From: Echinarachnius parma
Lineage: Eukaryota > Echinodermata > Echinoidea > Clypeasteroida > Echinarachniidae
Direction of reading: 5' to 3'
NCBI GenBank assembly: GCA_037951105.1
Contig: JBAMJV010008464.1
Span: 41,001 to 105,000 of the forward strand
Length of the DNA: 64,000 nt
A model generated the notes under the pieces. It saw only the letters and a list, made by a program, of their open reading frames with translations, was not told the origin of the DNA and did no database searches. The position numbers and the translations under genes are program-made. Every line of letters starts with the position of its first letter. The stretch's first letter is position 1. Below, piece after piece: positions 13,601-28,367 of the stretch.

Positions 13601-16600
13601 ATTTTTTGAAATATTTTTTCTTTCATAATTTGTGAATCTTAAAAAGAATTACAAATAATCTACATTCTAACTAAAAAGGCTGATTCTTCTCATCAGTGGA
13701 CACAGTGTATTTGAGGGGGACTTCATGGGCTGTGCCCCCCCCCCCCCCCAATATCTCCCAAATTTGATAGTTTTGGAAATTCAGTCATCAGTAGAGTCAA
13801 ATAGTTTTGCAAAAGGCAATATTCAAGTCAAAGTTACTTGCAATCCAGGTGAAACATGTCTTCTTCTCTTCTTTTTTTGTTTTTTGTTTTTTTTTGGGGG
13901 GGGGGGGTGGGAAATGTATGTACAATTCTTGACAAAATCATATCATTTTCATGGCCGTAATACGTCCTATTCTGGCAAAATGAGTTGCAGGATCTGCAAT
14001 ATTGCCCAATTGCAGAATGTATTCTTAATTCATAGTGCATTTTCCTTGTTTCTTCTGTTCCCACCCCTTTTTTCTTAGCTGGAGACCTCTGTCAGTACCC
14101 CCCCCCCCCCCCCCCCAACCAAACAACAAACAAATCTTTCAATGACCTTTCATATGAGTTTATAACTACAGTCCAACCTGTCTATAGTGGCCACCCAAGG
14201 GAAACAAGAATAGTGGCCACTGTAGACAGGTGACATCTATAGACGGTTTCCATAACATTGTTTTTGTATGCAGTGGAACACACGCTGTGGCCACTAAAGG
14301 CAGGTTGACTGCTACAGACAGGTGACCACTAATACAGGTTTGACTAGAGTGTCTGAGCTTTCTATCCCAGGAGAATCTTCATCAGAGGTGAAACTACCAA
14401 ATGTGTAGATGAAATAAGCCTATTACTTATCCTAAGATATCCGAAATTTTCGGCTGTCATCTACAGCAAGTTTAAAATGGATATCTTATAAATTATCTAT
14501 ACAGATGAACTTTCATACTAATATTATTTATCCTGTTTACTATTTGTATCTGTATTGTATCTTTATAGAGTTTCTAACCAAGCTGCTGGAGTTGATATGT
14601 GGACAGTCATGGGGCCCAGTCACTATATTCTTCTTTGCTGAAGCCCTGGCAGCTATTCCCCCTTGCTCCGCCTGGGGTCTAGCATCACTGCATCTGTTGC
14701 GGTAAATATACTTTTTAAAATCTTCATATTTAAAGGGAACCGTCACCCAAATATATTAATTTACTATGTAATAGTACTTAGAAATTTAAATAGTCCATTC
14801 CACCAGCATCCATCGAAATATGTGTTACAAAATATATTTTATCCTTACTTTAACGACTACTAAACATAAACATCATCCACAATTGTTGCTCTCTACCCAT
14901 GTGTAATAAATAGTTACCATGGTCGGGTGTCAATTAGCCTTCGCGCCATTGGCAGCATATGGCTAGTATGCTCCCCAGGGAGTTGAGAAAGTATGCAATA
15001 TCATTGTGTGGGTTTGAACTGTAACTGATGACCATGGGTAATAATACTTGCGCTTAGAAACCCTGTATTAAGCGCTATATAAATGCAAGCTATTATTATT
15101 TATTATTATCATTCATGGGTCTTACAACAACAAAAACATTACACAATATCATATACAAATTCAAAAGAAACATACCAAATATATACAATATACAAATGCA
15201 AGGAAATATTATACATACTTTGCCTATAAAAAAAACATACAAGAAATGAATAAAGTGAAAACCCATTGTTCAAAATTGTGTGGTTATTTCTGTATAGTCT
15301 GATAGCATCTTCTTCCTTGCTGCATCCCTGGTATATATGCCTCGGTCGATGTCTTGCTTTGTTCATTTTACAGTCTAAATAGAATGTAATAACACAGTTA
15401 TTTGTGTGGTTGTTCATGTGTATGTTATGAGACTGCATTTATCGTGCATGATATGTGGTTATTACTTAAATTAGCATCTGATCACAATCTCCATTGTTTG
15501 CTAAAGCCCTGGCGTGTATTCCTTTTCGTCTTACCTTGGGGCTAGCATCACTCCATCTGCTGGTACAGTAAATATATAACTTCTTTTGTCCTCACTTCCA
15601 AACGAAAAAAGAAAAATATATAACTTCTTTTGTTCTCACTTCCCCATCTTTAGATATGTGATATTAAAATGAATTTACAAAATTCTTCATTGCATTAACC
15701 TTCCAGACTGTGATACTGTCATAGTCAGTGCTCGAAATTAGCATAAGCCCGCTGGCCCGCTGGCCCGGGGCCACTCAAATTTAGCTCCGGGCCACCAAAT
15801 TTCATTGATACTAAATTCTACTGGCCCATTCGGGCAACCAAATTTAACAGAATTTGTTATGTTTTCCTTTGTTTGGGGCCACCAGATTTAGGTTTCGGGC
15901 CACTCAAAGTTGAACAATCTTGTTTTTACTTACCCGACTGGACCACAAGGCAAAAAGCATTAGTGCACCATACATGTATCTTTCTTGACTCCCCCCCCCC
16001 CCCCCCCCCATATAAATCTAGTATCTGTTTCATTACTTTTCTCTCCGTCATTTCCTCACAGAGATAAGCTATTATCTGGTTTTCTGACGTACATCAGTGG
16101 CTACCATATCTCTATCCAATGTCAGGCGCAATCTCTCCCTATCTCCTCAATAACTTGGACAACATCTTTTTTTCTTATCATTACAAAGCTCTGACGTGGC
16201 TGTAATAAAAGGTTCATAGCTTGGCTTTCCCCTTGTTTCTTCATATAGACACAAGCTATCGTCCATTATTGTTTACGTACAACCAGCCAGTGCCTCATAC
16301 TGTGAGCAGATTTAATTTTCTTGTCTGTGACGCTGCCCTTACTTTCGTAGCTCTGTTAGGGTTTACTAATACTTTATTCTTTCTTTAACTGCAGTCAGAC
16401 CCACGTAGTGACTACCTGTCTATAGCAGCCACCAAAAGTGATCCCCTGAAGAGGATAACAGTGGTATGGAACCTGTCTATAGAGGTCACCTGTTTACAGT
16501 GGCCACGTTTCTTGTTTCCATTAGATGGTAACTATATATAACCTTGGGTTTGACTGTATTTTCCAAATATTTCCATACGGGGACAAGATTTTGTCTGGTT

Positions 16601-19600
16601 TTCTGACCTTCTCGCATTTACTATTATAAGTACTTAGGCATTCTTTGTTTATAACCATTGTCCAAATATTTATCTACAGGGACAAGCTTTCGTCTGGTTT
16701 TCTGACCTGCCCAGCCGGCTACCGCACATCCATCCAGTGCTTCTTACTGCGGGCGGGATTGAACCTTCTAGACTGGGATGCAGTATCGTTGCACCAGGTC
16801 TCCAGCCTGCTGGGTGTCTGCAGTGCGACCGAAGTCCTCAAGAGAGGCTCACCAGTCTGGCATGAGGTACAGTGACCTACCTCTACTCGCTGCTCCTTTA
16901 GCCCAATCATCCTTAGACTTAGCATGAAACTGCCTCTTTTCTATGAACACGAGGAGCCATATCTTTAAAACCCAACTAGTTTTAATAGTTTCATGCTTAG
17001 TCTAAGGATGATGGTGCTAACTAAACAGCAAGTAGGTTTCTAAGTTGTCAACACCGGTTAGTTGGATAAGCCTTTGTTACCTACTAAGTTAACCATAGTT
17101 ATCAACAAAAAAGACCCCCATTTTGCATACATAGCCCAATCATTAAAAAACAACTAGCATGGAACTATGCTAGCAATGTTGTATGCATTGTAGGTCCAGT
17201 TATAAACTTTCCTTCCTTCTGGTAGTTTACCTAAACCTTCCGAAAACCCTATGTCCAATCCGGGTTCCTTGCTTGAGATGTGCTTGCAAGAGGTCAAAGG
17301 CTACTTTCATATTGCCCTATCCCTCAGACATATTTGAATCCTGATGTGTGTATTTTCTAGGTCTGTCAAGCCCTCCAACAACTCACTGAAGCACACCCTT
17401 CTGAAAGTTTACCTAAACCTTCCAAAAAACCCATGTCCGATCTGAGTTCCTTACTCGAGATATGCCTGAAAAAGGTCAAAGGTTACCTTCATGTTGCCCT
17501 GTCCCTAAGACATATGCCTATGTTTGAATCCTGTTGTTTGTTTATTTGTATAGGTCTGCCAGGCCCTCCAACATCTCACTGAGGCTCACCCTTCTGGAAG
17601 TTCACCTAACCCTTCCGAAAACCCTAAGTCTGATCGGGGTTCCTTGCTTGAGATGTGCTTGCAAGAGGTCAAGGGCTACCTTCATGTTGACCCCACCCCG
17701 GGGCACGATGTGGGTGGGGACCTGCCAAACCCGGGGGAAGCTCAGAGAGTGGCAGTGACCATTCTGCTTGTAGCTGATGCGCAGCGTTCCCTCAGATCAA
17801 CAGATGAGTAAGTATTAGTGGACAAACTTTAAAGGGGTAGTACAGTTTTGGTAAGGCTGAGCTTTAGTAACCAAAACCTGCACAATAACAAACTAATAGT
17901 TATAACTCCACCATCGGATATATATATATTTATTGATATTTCAGCCATTTCTGAACCGATTTTGATCAAATCAAGTTTATTCTGTCATTAAAATTGTATG
18001 CTCTTTCAAATTTTACACTCAGTTTTTCATTATCTCACACAAAAAAAGTATTTGGTGCAGGCTCTCTATACCAAAACTGAACTACCCCTTTAAGGGTTAT
18101 GAAGAGAGCTTGTTCTTTCTCAATTTGTGTGTGAGTGTTTTGGTTGGTTTTCAATCCATTTGAAGAAAAAAAACACATTTAGTACCAGGTAATCAATGAG
18201 AATTATTCTCCTCCAAATGCTTGCATATTTGTGAATGTTGATAATTGGGCCTTATGTGGGTACCCATGAGATCAATTCCATAAGGTACCAGGGAATGAGA
18301 GTAACTTTATTTTCAATAATGACAAATGGGTTAACATGAAATACGAGCATGAAAATAAAAGTGTAAAATTAGGCATGTTTTTTCAAAGATTCAGTGGCTT
18401 ATACATGTATATAATTTGTTAATTGACCAAACCTTTAAAAAAAAGTACAAATACTTATAAAGTCAGACCCATTTTAGCCCTTAGAAATTACAAACAAACT
18501 ACAGCTACAATGAAGAAGATTTTGTTTATTGACCACATGCAAAACAAAATTGACAAGTACTGATAACGACAGACCCATTGTTAGCCTCTAGAAATTACAA
18601 GCAAATTATAGCTACCTTCAGTTAAAATTGTGTATTTTGCTTTTTGCAGGCCCATGTTCATATCAAGACTCCTCCAGCCTGTGACAGCGGTCTTGGGAAG
18701 GGTTGGTAGTCACGTGTATCTACACCCCCTCAAAGCAGACAAGGCTATCCAGCTCCTAGAGACCCTTCTCAGGGAATCGGGTCAACCTGAACATGGGAGC
18801 ATAGATGGAGGTATTGTAAGGGATTGATTTCATTCTTTAAAGGTATCTAGTAACTTTATTGATACATGCAAACACTGACAGAGGGTTGATACAATGTGTA
18901 TTTCTGTTATCTCTTATGTCCACTAAGTGATGCGTGAACATTCCATGGGAAATGAATGTCATATCACCGAGTAATGAGCGAACATGCTATTAGAGATATT
19001 ATCTAACTCATCGCACTGACTCTGAACAAAGTTGAAAGTCTCCCAGGGAGACTTTAAAATCCAAACACTTCAATCATAAATATCTTTACAACGAAAGAGA
19101 AATTCTGAAAATCAAAACATGTTCCATGCTTCGATGGTAATATGAATACAACAAGGTATGTGAGAACCACTAGAATTCTAAGTTCGCTTTGACCATGTTA
19201 AGCCCGGCGCAGACAGAGCCGACTCGACCCAATCCGACTAGTTTCAATCAGGCTAGAGTTGGGCCCGGTCGTTCGGAGCCGATTCACTGTGTTGAATCGG
19301 CCCCAACTGGCATCCGACTGTCTCTCGACTGGCAAAATGTGTGTTGCGAGGCACTGAAAACTGAGCCGATCTGATTGAAACCAGTCGGATCGGGTCGAGT
19401 CGGCTCTGTCTGCAGAGGGCTTTACTCTCTGCAATCCTGCTGGTGTAAATAATTTCTCATTTATTGCTTTCTTGCAGAAGTTATGCAGTGCCTTACATCC
19501 TTACTGGGCCAAACATTTGATGAGATTGTCCAGTATGTAATGCGATGGCTGATAGGCAATAGCCAATCTCAGGTAAGTTATTATTTCAATCTATACTTTT

Positions 19601-22600
19601 TTCTTTTTTTCTTCTTTTAAAATATTGTAAACCGATGGGAGATCTAAAGTAACAGGTGAACACAGTTGTTTACATGCGTTTAGAGGGACTGGGGCTACAA
19701 AATCGTTCCCTTTCCACTCAACTTTCTTGTGGACATTTTGACCATGAAGATGTGATATTGGTAGTTTAGTAATAGCAAAGAATAGTATCTTCAAGCCAAT
19801 GCCTACCTAGCATTGAGATCTGATTTCCTGACAGCTTTCTATTTTGTGTTTATTGCTGTTGTCTGTATTATCTTTTGTAGATGGTACATTTCCATGGAGG
19901 TAACCTGGTGAAAAATGAACATTATCAGCCTGTCTATTAACCCGTTTACCTCGAGATTCTGAAATCTCCATAGACTTTGTACGCAACCCACCCGGTTCCC
20001 GTAGTCAATGGGTTAAATCTGAAGGTCATGGATTCAATCCCCATCTCAGTCTGCTTCTCTTGTTTTTTCATGAAAACTCAAACATAATGTTGACGGGTAA
20101 AAATACAATCAATTAATTTATACCAGACGAAACAAAATGTAATAATTTCCAAATGATTTTAAAATCTATAACTTGTTTGTTTATTTTGCTATTAGACATT
20201 TGATGTTGGTCGTGTAGCCCTGTACAAGTCTTTCCTTGATGCTGTGGTTGCCTATGTAGCAAAGAGCGGTATCATCCAGCCAAAGACCTCCAAGTACCCG
20301 AGTGCAGTATCTGGAGTGGTTGACGGCAGGCGGCGTCTGTTGCAAGGCTGTCAGATGCTCATGAAGGGACAAGGCAGCGAGGAGGTACTATATTGTTACT
20401 GAAGTCATTTTATATTACTAATAATACAAATTTGTATGCCTCAGCCATTGAGGCATTGTTTTGGGGTTGTCAATCCGTACATCTGTACATACGTGCATCC
20501 ATCCCGTTTTCACCTCGCAATATCTTGAGAACCTTGTCATGGATCAATTTCAAACTTAGTAAGAGGGTTCATATCAGGGTGACAATGATCTGAATAAATG
20601 TTGAGGTTATGAGGTCAAAGGGCTCATATATGCAAAAAATAGTTGAAATTGCAATATCTTGAGAACGGGTCAACAGATTACCATCAAACTTGGTACCTGT
20701 ACGTTTTGAAAAGCCATTGAACTAGTAAGATTTTGGGGTCATGATGTCAACGGTCACAGGTCTCATTATATATGCAAAAACAGCTTGCAATCACATTATC
20801 TCAAAAACCAGTGTTTAGTGAAACAGCCCTGTTGTCATGGAAACTTAACATGGATATGCTTATTTTCATTGTTGTTATCGTCTTATTGTGTTTTTCATTT
20901 CATTGTTTTCCTGTATTTTTGTTTGTATATGTAGCTCTCAGAAAGCCAGAAGTGGTATCAGAGCTTTGTCCTGATGGCCCTGTTGTCATGGCAACTGGAC
21001 ATGGACGTGCTGATACACGATGCTCACATGCCTTCCTCAATGGAGATGCTGTCTGCGCTAATGGCTGTGGACGCAACAAGTACAAAGCCAAGAGAGATAA
21101 AGGACGGTATGCTCATGATTCTTATTACTACTACCGTAAATCTCCGTGTATAAGACGCACTTTTTTTCCGTCAGAAAATTTTCAAAGTGGGGGGGGGGGG
21201 GGGTGGGTGCGTCTTATACACTGGTAGAGCAAAAAAAAAAAATAATAAGATAAAATTTGTAGTCACCCTGTAGTCCTGTTGAGATTTACGGTAGTTGTTG
21301 AGACATATAGAGTACAGAAGCCATGACGTCATAAAAACACTTTTTTAGAATTTTCAAATTTGGACTTCATTTTCAGAAAGAGCATAACAAATAATGTCCT
21401 AATACCGAAAATCAAAGGAAAAGGTTACGTATTGGCTGAGATATGCCAATCCGAATGAATTTTACTTCAATAGGCAATCAGTGTTATAGTGCACTGGTTC
21501 CTAAATTTAGGAACCAGTGCACTATAACACTGATTGCCCATTGACCAAAAAATCATTCGGATGGGCATATATCAGCCAATACGTAACCTATTCCTTTGAT
21601 TTTTGGTATTTGGACATTATTTGTTATGCTCTTTCTGAAAATGAAGTCTAAATTTGAAAATACAAAAAAAAATGTTTATGACATCATTTATGACATCACA
21701 CTTCACCACTCTATAGGTCGAGGGGCAACACTGACAGTAGATCCCAAGTCATTGGTTGAGAAAGAGAGGGGTGCTAAGTCACTTATTGTACTTCTGAGAA
21801 AAATCACGTTTGAAAGCTATGTACAAACCGAACCGAATATCCATGTAGCTCTATTTTATGTTTGATGAATATTCCCAAAATACGACATAATTACTACATG
21901 AACGAGGCGCATCACAATGAGAGGAGGCTCGAACTTACAAGATGGTTTGCATTACTCAGTTTTGCAACAACAACAAAATGTCCTCAAGCCCTTAATACCA
22001 CCCTCACCCAACAAAATCTTGTTTTGTTTTATCATTTTGTAATCAGGCAGAGGTGCAGACCGCCCTGACCGAGGCAGGCTACAGTCTGATCTGATATGCA
22101 GCAAGTGGGAGGCCATGTTGGCTGTGGTGAAGCGATTATGTGCTCCAGGATGCAGTGCTGGAGACGGGGAGAACACGGATGCAGGAGATCGGAAGAGGGA
22201 GGAAGTGGGAGCTATAGAGAAGAAGGAGGGCCCTGGAGATGAGAAGCAGATGGATACGGTTACCTGGCAACAAGTGCTATCAGCTTGTGTAGCAGACATA
22301 GGCCTTGTTTCTGCTGTTCACGCAGTGCCTCTCTTGCAGTGTGCTGCTATCCTTATTCCCAAGGTAATCAGCCTTGCATTGACTTGGGCTTGGAGAACAT
22401 TTTTGGAGGAATTATTTTTGCAATTTGCAAACATGAAATCTGACAAATACTTATCTCTTTAGACAGAGTTTTCACTTCAAAGTGTTTGTGAACTAAATGA
22501 TAGCATCACTGTAGTGAAAAGTTGTATTTAATATCAGATCTAACGGCACATTCGGGTGTGTCTACACAGGTTGCTCAATGTGACGTTCATTTTACTTGTA

Positions 22601-25600
22601 TTATTATTATTGTTATTCTTTGGTATTCTGAAACAGGTCATTGATGCTAACATGCCTCTATGTCTAGAAGCATCGGCCGCTGCATGGTGCTCGGTTCAGG
22701 ATGGATGGAGATCTAACCTCACATTCTGGTGCGTCTACGAAGCTTTCATTACCCTAGTCTTTCAACCGGCTCTGCTGCAGTATGGAGAGGACACAGAAGT
22801 CTTTGAAACATTACAGAAGGTAATCCAATCTATATTAAAAAACTAAGTACATTACTGTACAGGAATAATGATTTCATTAGGAAATAACACTATATTTTTT
22901 AATGTGAACTAAGATAAAGTAAATAATATGCAAGGAAAGAATTTGAAAACATTTATCATAAAGTATATAGTTGTAATGATATTTCATTTGGAAATGTTTG
23001 TAGTACTGTTTTGATGATGTTATCTGACTTGATCAAATATTAGTCAATGATTGGCTAAACTCAGTCATGTGATGTCAACTTGATTCAGTATGTTCACCGC
23101 ATAACTGTTATGTCTCACCCCTCAGAGCAGCGATTGATCATTTTCTTATTCTTTTCTCAATTGTTATCCTCATGTTATGTCCAGTACACCAAGAAGATCC
23201 TGGCACAAGGGGAGACACGACTAGGCATGCTCAACTGCCTGCTGTCCCACCTGGCCAGAATGCTCCACAGGGAGTTCTTTGCGGTCTCTCCTGACCTGCG
23301 TAGCTGTGACGCCATGAGCATTGTTTGGAACCTCTCTGGCATTTTGCAGGAGGCAGCCTTGTTTGGTCCGGTTATCAGCAAGTCAGTCAGGTAAGGACGG
23401 CTTAATGCATGATCCCATGTAAAATACATGTACAGTCAAACCTGTCTTAGTGGCCATCTGTCTATTGCAGCCAAACGACCTGTAGTGGCCACTGCAAGTG
23501 TACCTTTGCAGAGAAAAACATTGTTATGGAACCTTTCTGTATCCCCTAGGAGGTCACTATACACAGGTTTGATTGCAGTTGGTTAATAAATAAACAAAAA
23601 TGAGCAAATAGTATTTGGCTTCACAGGGAATCAAACCTGAGACCTCCAGATTGCTAGACCAAAGCTCTTACTATTGAGTCTCCTTGTGCCAAGGTTTCAC
23701 GCACCATGCAAGCATAATGGTATAGGTTTTCCCATCCATTTTAACACTTTTGTCATTCAATTTATAAATTTGTACTTCAATTTCGTCCCGAGAAGCCGAG
23801 AATGTGCCAATGCCAACTTCAATTTCGTCTTTTTTCGATCAATTTCACAAAAAGTCCATTCAATTTAGTCATTCATCACGCATTTTTGTTGATTACAATT
23901 CAAATTCGTCTGTCACAGTTGCTGAACGCATCTGTGACTGACGAATTTGAATTGTACTGGACGATAATGTGCGACAAATGACTAAATTGAATGGACTTTT
24001 TCTGAAATTGGTCGACAATAGACGAAAGTACAAATTTATAAAATGAATGACAAAGGTGTTAAAATGGACGGGAAAACCTATATTAAAATAGTATTGGTTG
24101 ATAGTAATCAAGAGATCTCATATTCTATTCCTCTCCACACTCCATTTATTTAATATATACCTGGTCTGCTTCCCCTATTATAAAGACAAACAATAAAATA
24201 CATTTTAATTCAGTTCAGTTCATGTTGTAAAATATATGCAGAATTTTCACAGTATAAAGTAAATTTAATTCACAATGTTATAAAAAGACTAATTACCTAA
24301 GTAGATTTAGAATTGTCATTTCAAAAGGGTTGAAAAAAAAAAAAATAGCCACTCTCTATTAAATAAAACCTTTCAGATTACGATCTTAGCCCAATAGTCC
24401 ACAGAAGATTATACGTTAAATATGGAGAAATTATAAAAACGAAATGAGATACCTATACCTTTGTAATTATATTTATTTGTAGAATTCAAACATAGAGGAA
24501 ACTTACTAGTAATATTTTAAATGATTGAAAATGAGCAAAGCAAAAAAGGCTTCGCCGTGAATCGAACCTGAGACCTCCCGATTGCTAGACCGGTGCTCAA
24601 CCCATTGAGCCACGAATATGATATTTTATTATATAAATTTATTATATTTATTTGTATTAAAGTGAAGTGAAGATATGTTTGTTTATATCTGTCTCATAAA
24701 CTTTGCCCTTTTGGTCATTTATCTGAGCAGGTTGATGGAGGATGTGTCTGCATATCTTCTGCAACATGAAGGACTTGATGCAGCAAAACCCATTATTCAG
24801 ACTAACAGGTAATATAACCTACATAAACACCAGGGGGGTGTTTCACAAAGATCCTAAGACTTACAATTTATGGAAAGCCTTTAGTTTCTTTTTTTTTAAT
24901 GTTGAAAAGTTATTTGAAGAGTCATAAGATGTTGATTTAAATCATAATGATATTTTCTTTTATCAAGATTTTATGTTCGTGATGTAAATATTATGAAAGT
25001 CTTAAATGCTTGCATTCTTGCTTTTGAATATATTTTATTTCAAGGCTACAAATGGCTTTCCATAATAGTTAGGTCTGACTTAGAGTAAAGTTCAACTTTG
25101 AATCTTTGTGAAACACCCCCAAGAGCTGCTGATATTCAATTCAATATTTAAATCAAGTATGTTATTGTGAGTCTTGTCATCGGCAGAGAGTGTTGGACAA
25201 AGCACTTTCAGAATAGTTAAATGTTGATCAAGCTTTTGATGCCTATAATGATAATAATGCATGATATGCCTTGTACTTTATGCTACATTAGGCGATGTCA
25301 CACAGGAAAAAATTATCTAGATAACTTAATTATCTAGATAATTTGTAGCATGTCTGTCACATACATAGGTGAATTATCTAGATAATTGTGTGTGACACTG
25401 GCTATTGAATATTATACAAAGACCAGCAGGGTCACAGAGAGGTGACATTCCAAGTTGTTTACAAATCAGTTGTAAATTTCAACCTGTCATATCACATTCT
25501 AGCCTTGTTTCTTCCATCCCAGAAGAGACATTCCTCCTTGTTTACAAATTGATTGTAAATTTCATCCTGTAATTCCACATTCTTGCCTTGTAAATTTCAA

Positions 25601-28336
25601 CCACCAGCTGTAAGTCTTTTACAAGGGGTTGCATATTTCTATAGTAAATTTCCTTCATTAATGATGAAAATTAACAAGAGTGCATTCCAGTCTGTTGATG
25701 ACAGGATGTGTGTAGATTTCATCCTTGTAGAGATAGTAGATGAATGCATACTTTGAATGTACATTTCAGGGAGACCTGTCAATCATCTGAAAGAAAGATC
25801 TGTCAATCATTGTTCAGGTTCAGAAAGTAAAACTGGAAAGAGCCACGAACCTGCCCTACTTATAGAGTAGTAGTACTTGTACTACAAATCTTTAGATACT
25901 AATAACACTTTTTGCGTACTAATGATTATACATGTAGTTTGTTCTTTATAAAACTTAAAGGTGCACCTGTAAAGTGTCAGATATTGCCCAAAATGACATT
26001 TGAGACTTCAATCCTATACCAAAATCATTGTAAGAAATGTCCGAATGATGTGTGAAAGTTTCATTGAAAAAGAAAACTGCTTTCCTGGTTAAAAAAGCGA
26101 AAATTTGCGTCAGCTTTTACAACAAATTATTGTATGACGTGTATGAGGTTTATGACCGTTCATTAACGCTCTTGAGCTGAATGATTATCAATGATAGATA
26201 TCGTCATACTAAAGGGGCATTTGAAAAAAATCTTACCCTATTTTATTCTTCTCTTACCATAGGCCAAACAACACGGTAGAAGAGAAACGTGGAAGCTCAA
26301 ATTAATTTTTGTGAAGTTAGACACTTTACAGGTGCACCTTTAAGATGATGTGTGTATCATTTTAGTATTTTCTTTTACACTATTTTATACAGTGATACAG
26401 TCAAATTATTAAAAAATTAAGTGCACATTTTTAAAACTGTGCAGGGAAATTGATCTATTAAAAAAAAAAATCATTAATGACTGTGATTTATGTATAACAT
26501 GCATTTCCATTAACACATATGAGCATTTTCAGGGCCACCTTTATATCATTAATCAAGGGGGTGTCTAGATGGCTGACCAATGAAAATACCAAAGTGTACC
26601 AGATCTCAGAGGCTGATATCTGAACCCGTTCTGAACTGGGCCCCAAAATAATCAGGCTTGGGTCTATGGAAAATGCATGTTATACCAAAGTCGAATTGTT
26701 TGAATAGGTTAACCATTTATGAGCCTTTGAGATCTTGTAATTTCTATTAACTTGAATACCTAATGCACAAAGTTCAGGTAGGCAATGGGTTAAAAATAAC
26801 ATATATATATATATTTTCCCCTGCAGCAATTCAAGCAATCCACGCTACCCAAGGGTCTACGCACTTGAAATCCTGATGCAAATTGGAACAAGTGACTTGG
26901 AGGGAAAGGAAGAGTTCTTTGAGCATTTCATCATTAACTTATTGGAAAAGGTAAAACTTTCGACTTTAATAAAACTGTTGACTGCTGTCGGGATCAGCAA
27001 ATTTGACATTATTTTATACAAAAAGGAATAATTATCAACTTTTGCCTTTGCCAACCCCTGCACACATACAAAATTTGATTCACCAGGAATATACAAATTC
27101 AATCATTATATGAGTGTCAGTATTTCCCTGGAGAAATGTGCGGAAACCTTGAAAATGTAGTTTCTTAAGTTAAGGGTAGTAATATTTGATAGAAACGCAT
27201 TAATATGTATCTTATTAAACAGATTTAGGAACAAATATGTGTACGACATAATAAGTAGAACATGCATTTTCATAACTGGCAATTTGAAGATATGGCATGT
27301 TCTTCAGAAAAATTCATTAAAAAAAATAATTCATTTTAAAGTTTGGCTTTCCTCACTCTTCACAGCAGTGTATCATTGGATGAAACTGATTAACCAAGCA
27401 TTAATACCATGGTGATATCTTTGTATTCTACAGGTGAATGAATATGTGACCGGCTATAGCAAAACCCTGCAATTGCCGTTTTGAAGAAATGGGCATTTTA
27501 AGTTCAGATAATGATTTTGATTTTTTACCGACAAGTGCAGGGTTTTGCTATAGCTGGTCACATATAATAAGAAACAATGACATTCCATCTCTAGTAGCTC
27601 TATGCTTTATACAGGCAGTCACTATACACAGGTTTGACTGTATATTGTTCAATAATGATGCGTGTCTTCGTGACATTTTACTGCAAGTATGTACTCCACA
27701 GTAACTTTAATGAATCAACTTTTGTTCATTTTACCTACATGTACTAGGACCAAGAAATAACTCCGCCCAAGAGGAGTTACATCATCAACTCATCGGTCCA
27801 TCGGATCAAACTACGTATCTGGCAGGCGGTTATTGTCATTATGCACTTCATGAGTGCGGTAAGGAGACAAAGATACACTTTTAGTTTTAAGCCCGGTGCA
27901 GACAGAGCCGACTCGATCTGATCCGACTGAATTTCAGTCAGGCTAGAGTCCGTTTCGCTCAGTCGGAGCCGATCCAACATGTTGAATCGGCCTTGATTGA
28001 TCTCCGACTGGCACTTGACTGGAAAAACTGGAGTCCTGAGGCAGCACTTACTGACTGAAAACCAGTCGGATCGGGTCGGGTCGGCTCTGTCTGCGCCGGG
28101 CATAATGAAACTCATCTTTATTATAACAATTTTTTTTTTTTCACACTTTGATATCAGTTTAGTTAAGTTCCGTTCAGTTTGTTTTATTTTCTAACAAAAT
28201 GTCAAATATATAGCATTGTACAAAACAATAACAAACAAGTTTACATCCAATTAATGCCCATGAAAATGTTAGTAATCCTTGAAAAATAATTTAAAACATA
28301 TCACTTCCTGTTTAATCCTGCTCGTCTTGAGTGAGA

Positions 28337-28367
<31 letters not shown>

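Noticed and set aside
14540-14746. Minus-strand 68-aa frame over TARBP1 exon 2
   Set aside because: Antisense shadow of a well-supported exon.
20772-21227. 151-aa plus-strand frame
   Set aside because: Wrong frame over TARBP1 exon 8; the spliced frame ([20 protein letters not shown]) joins neighbours in phase.
28337-28366. CRISPR-like regular repeat
   Set aside because: Simple AAAT microsatellite; no spacers. No CRISPR array or prokaryotic feature was seen in the window.
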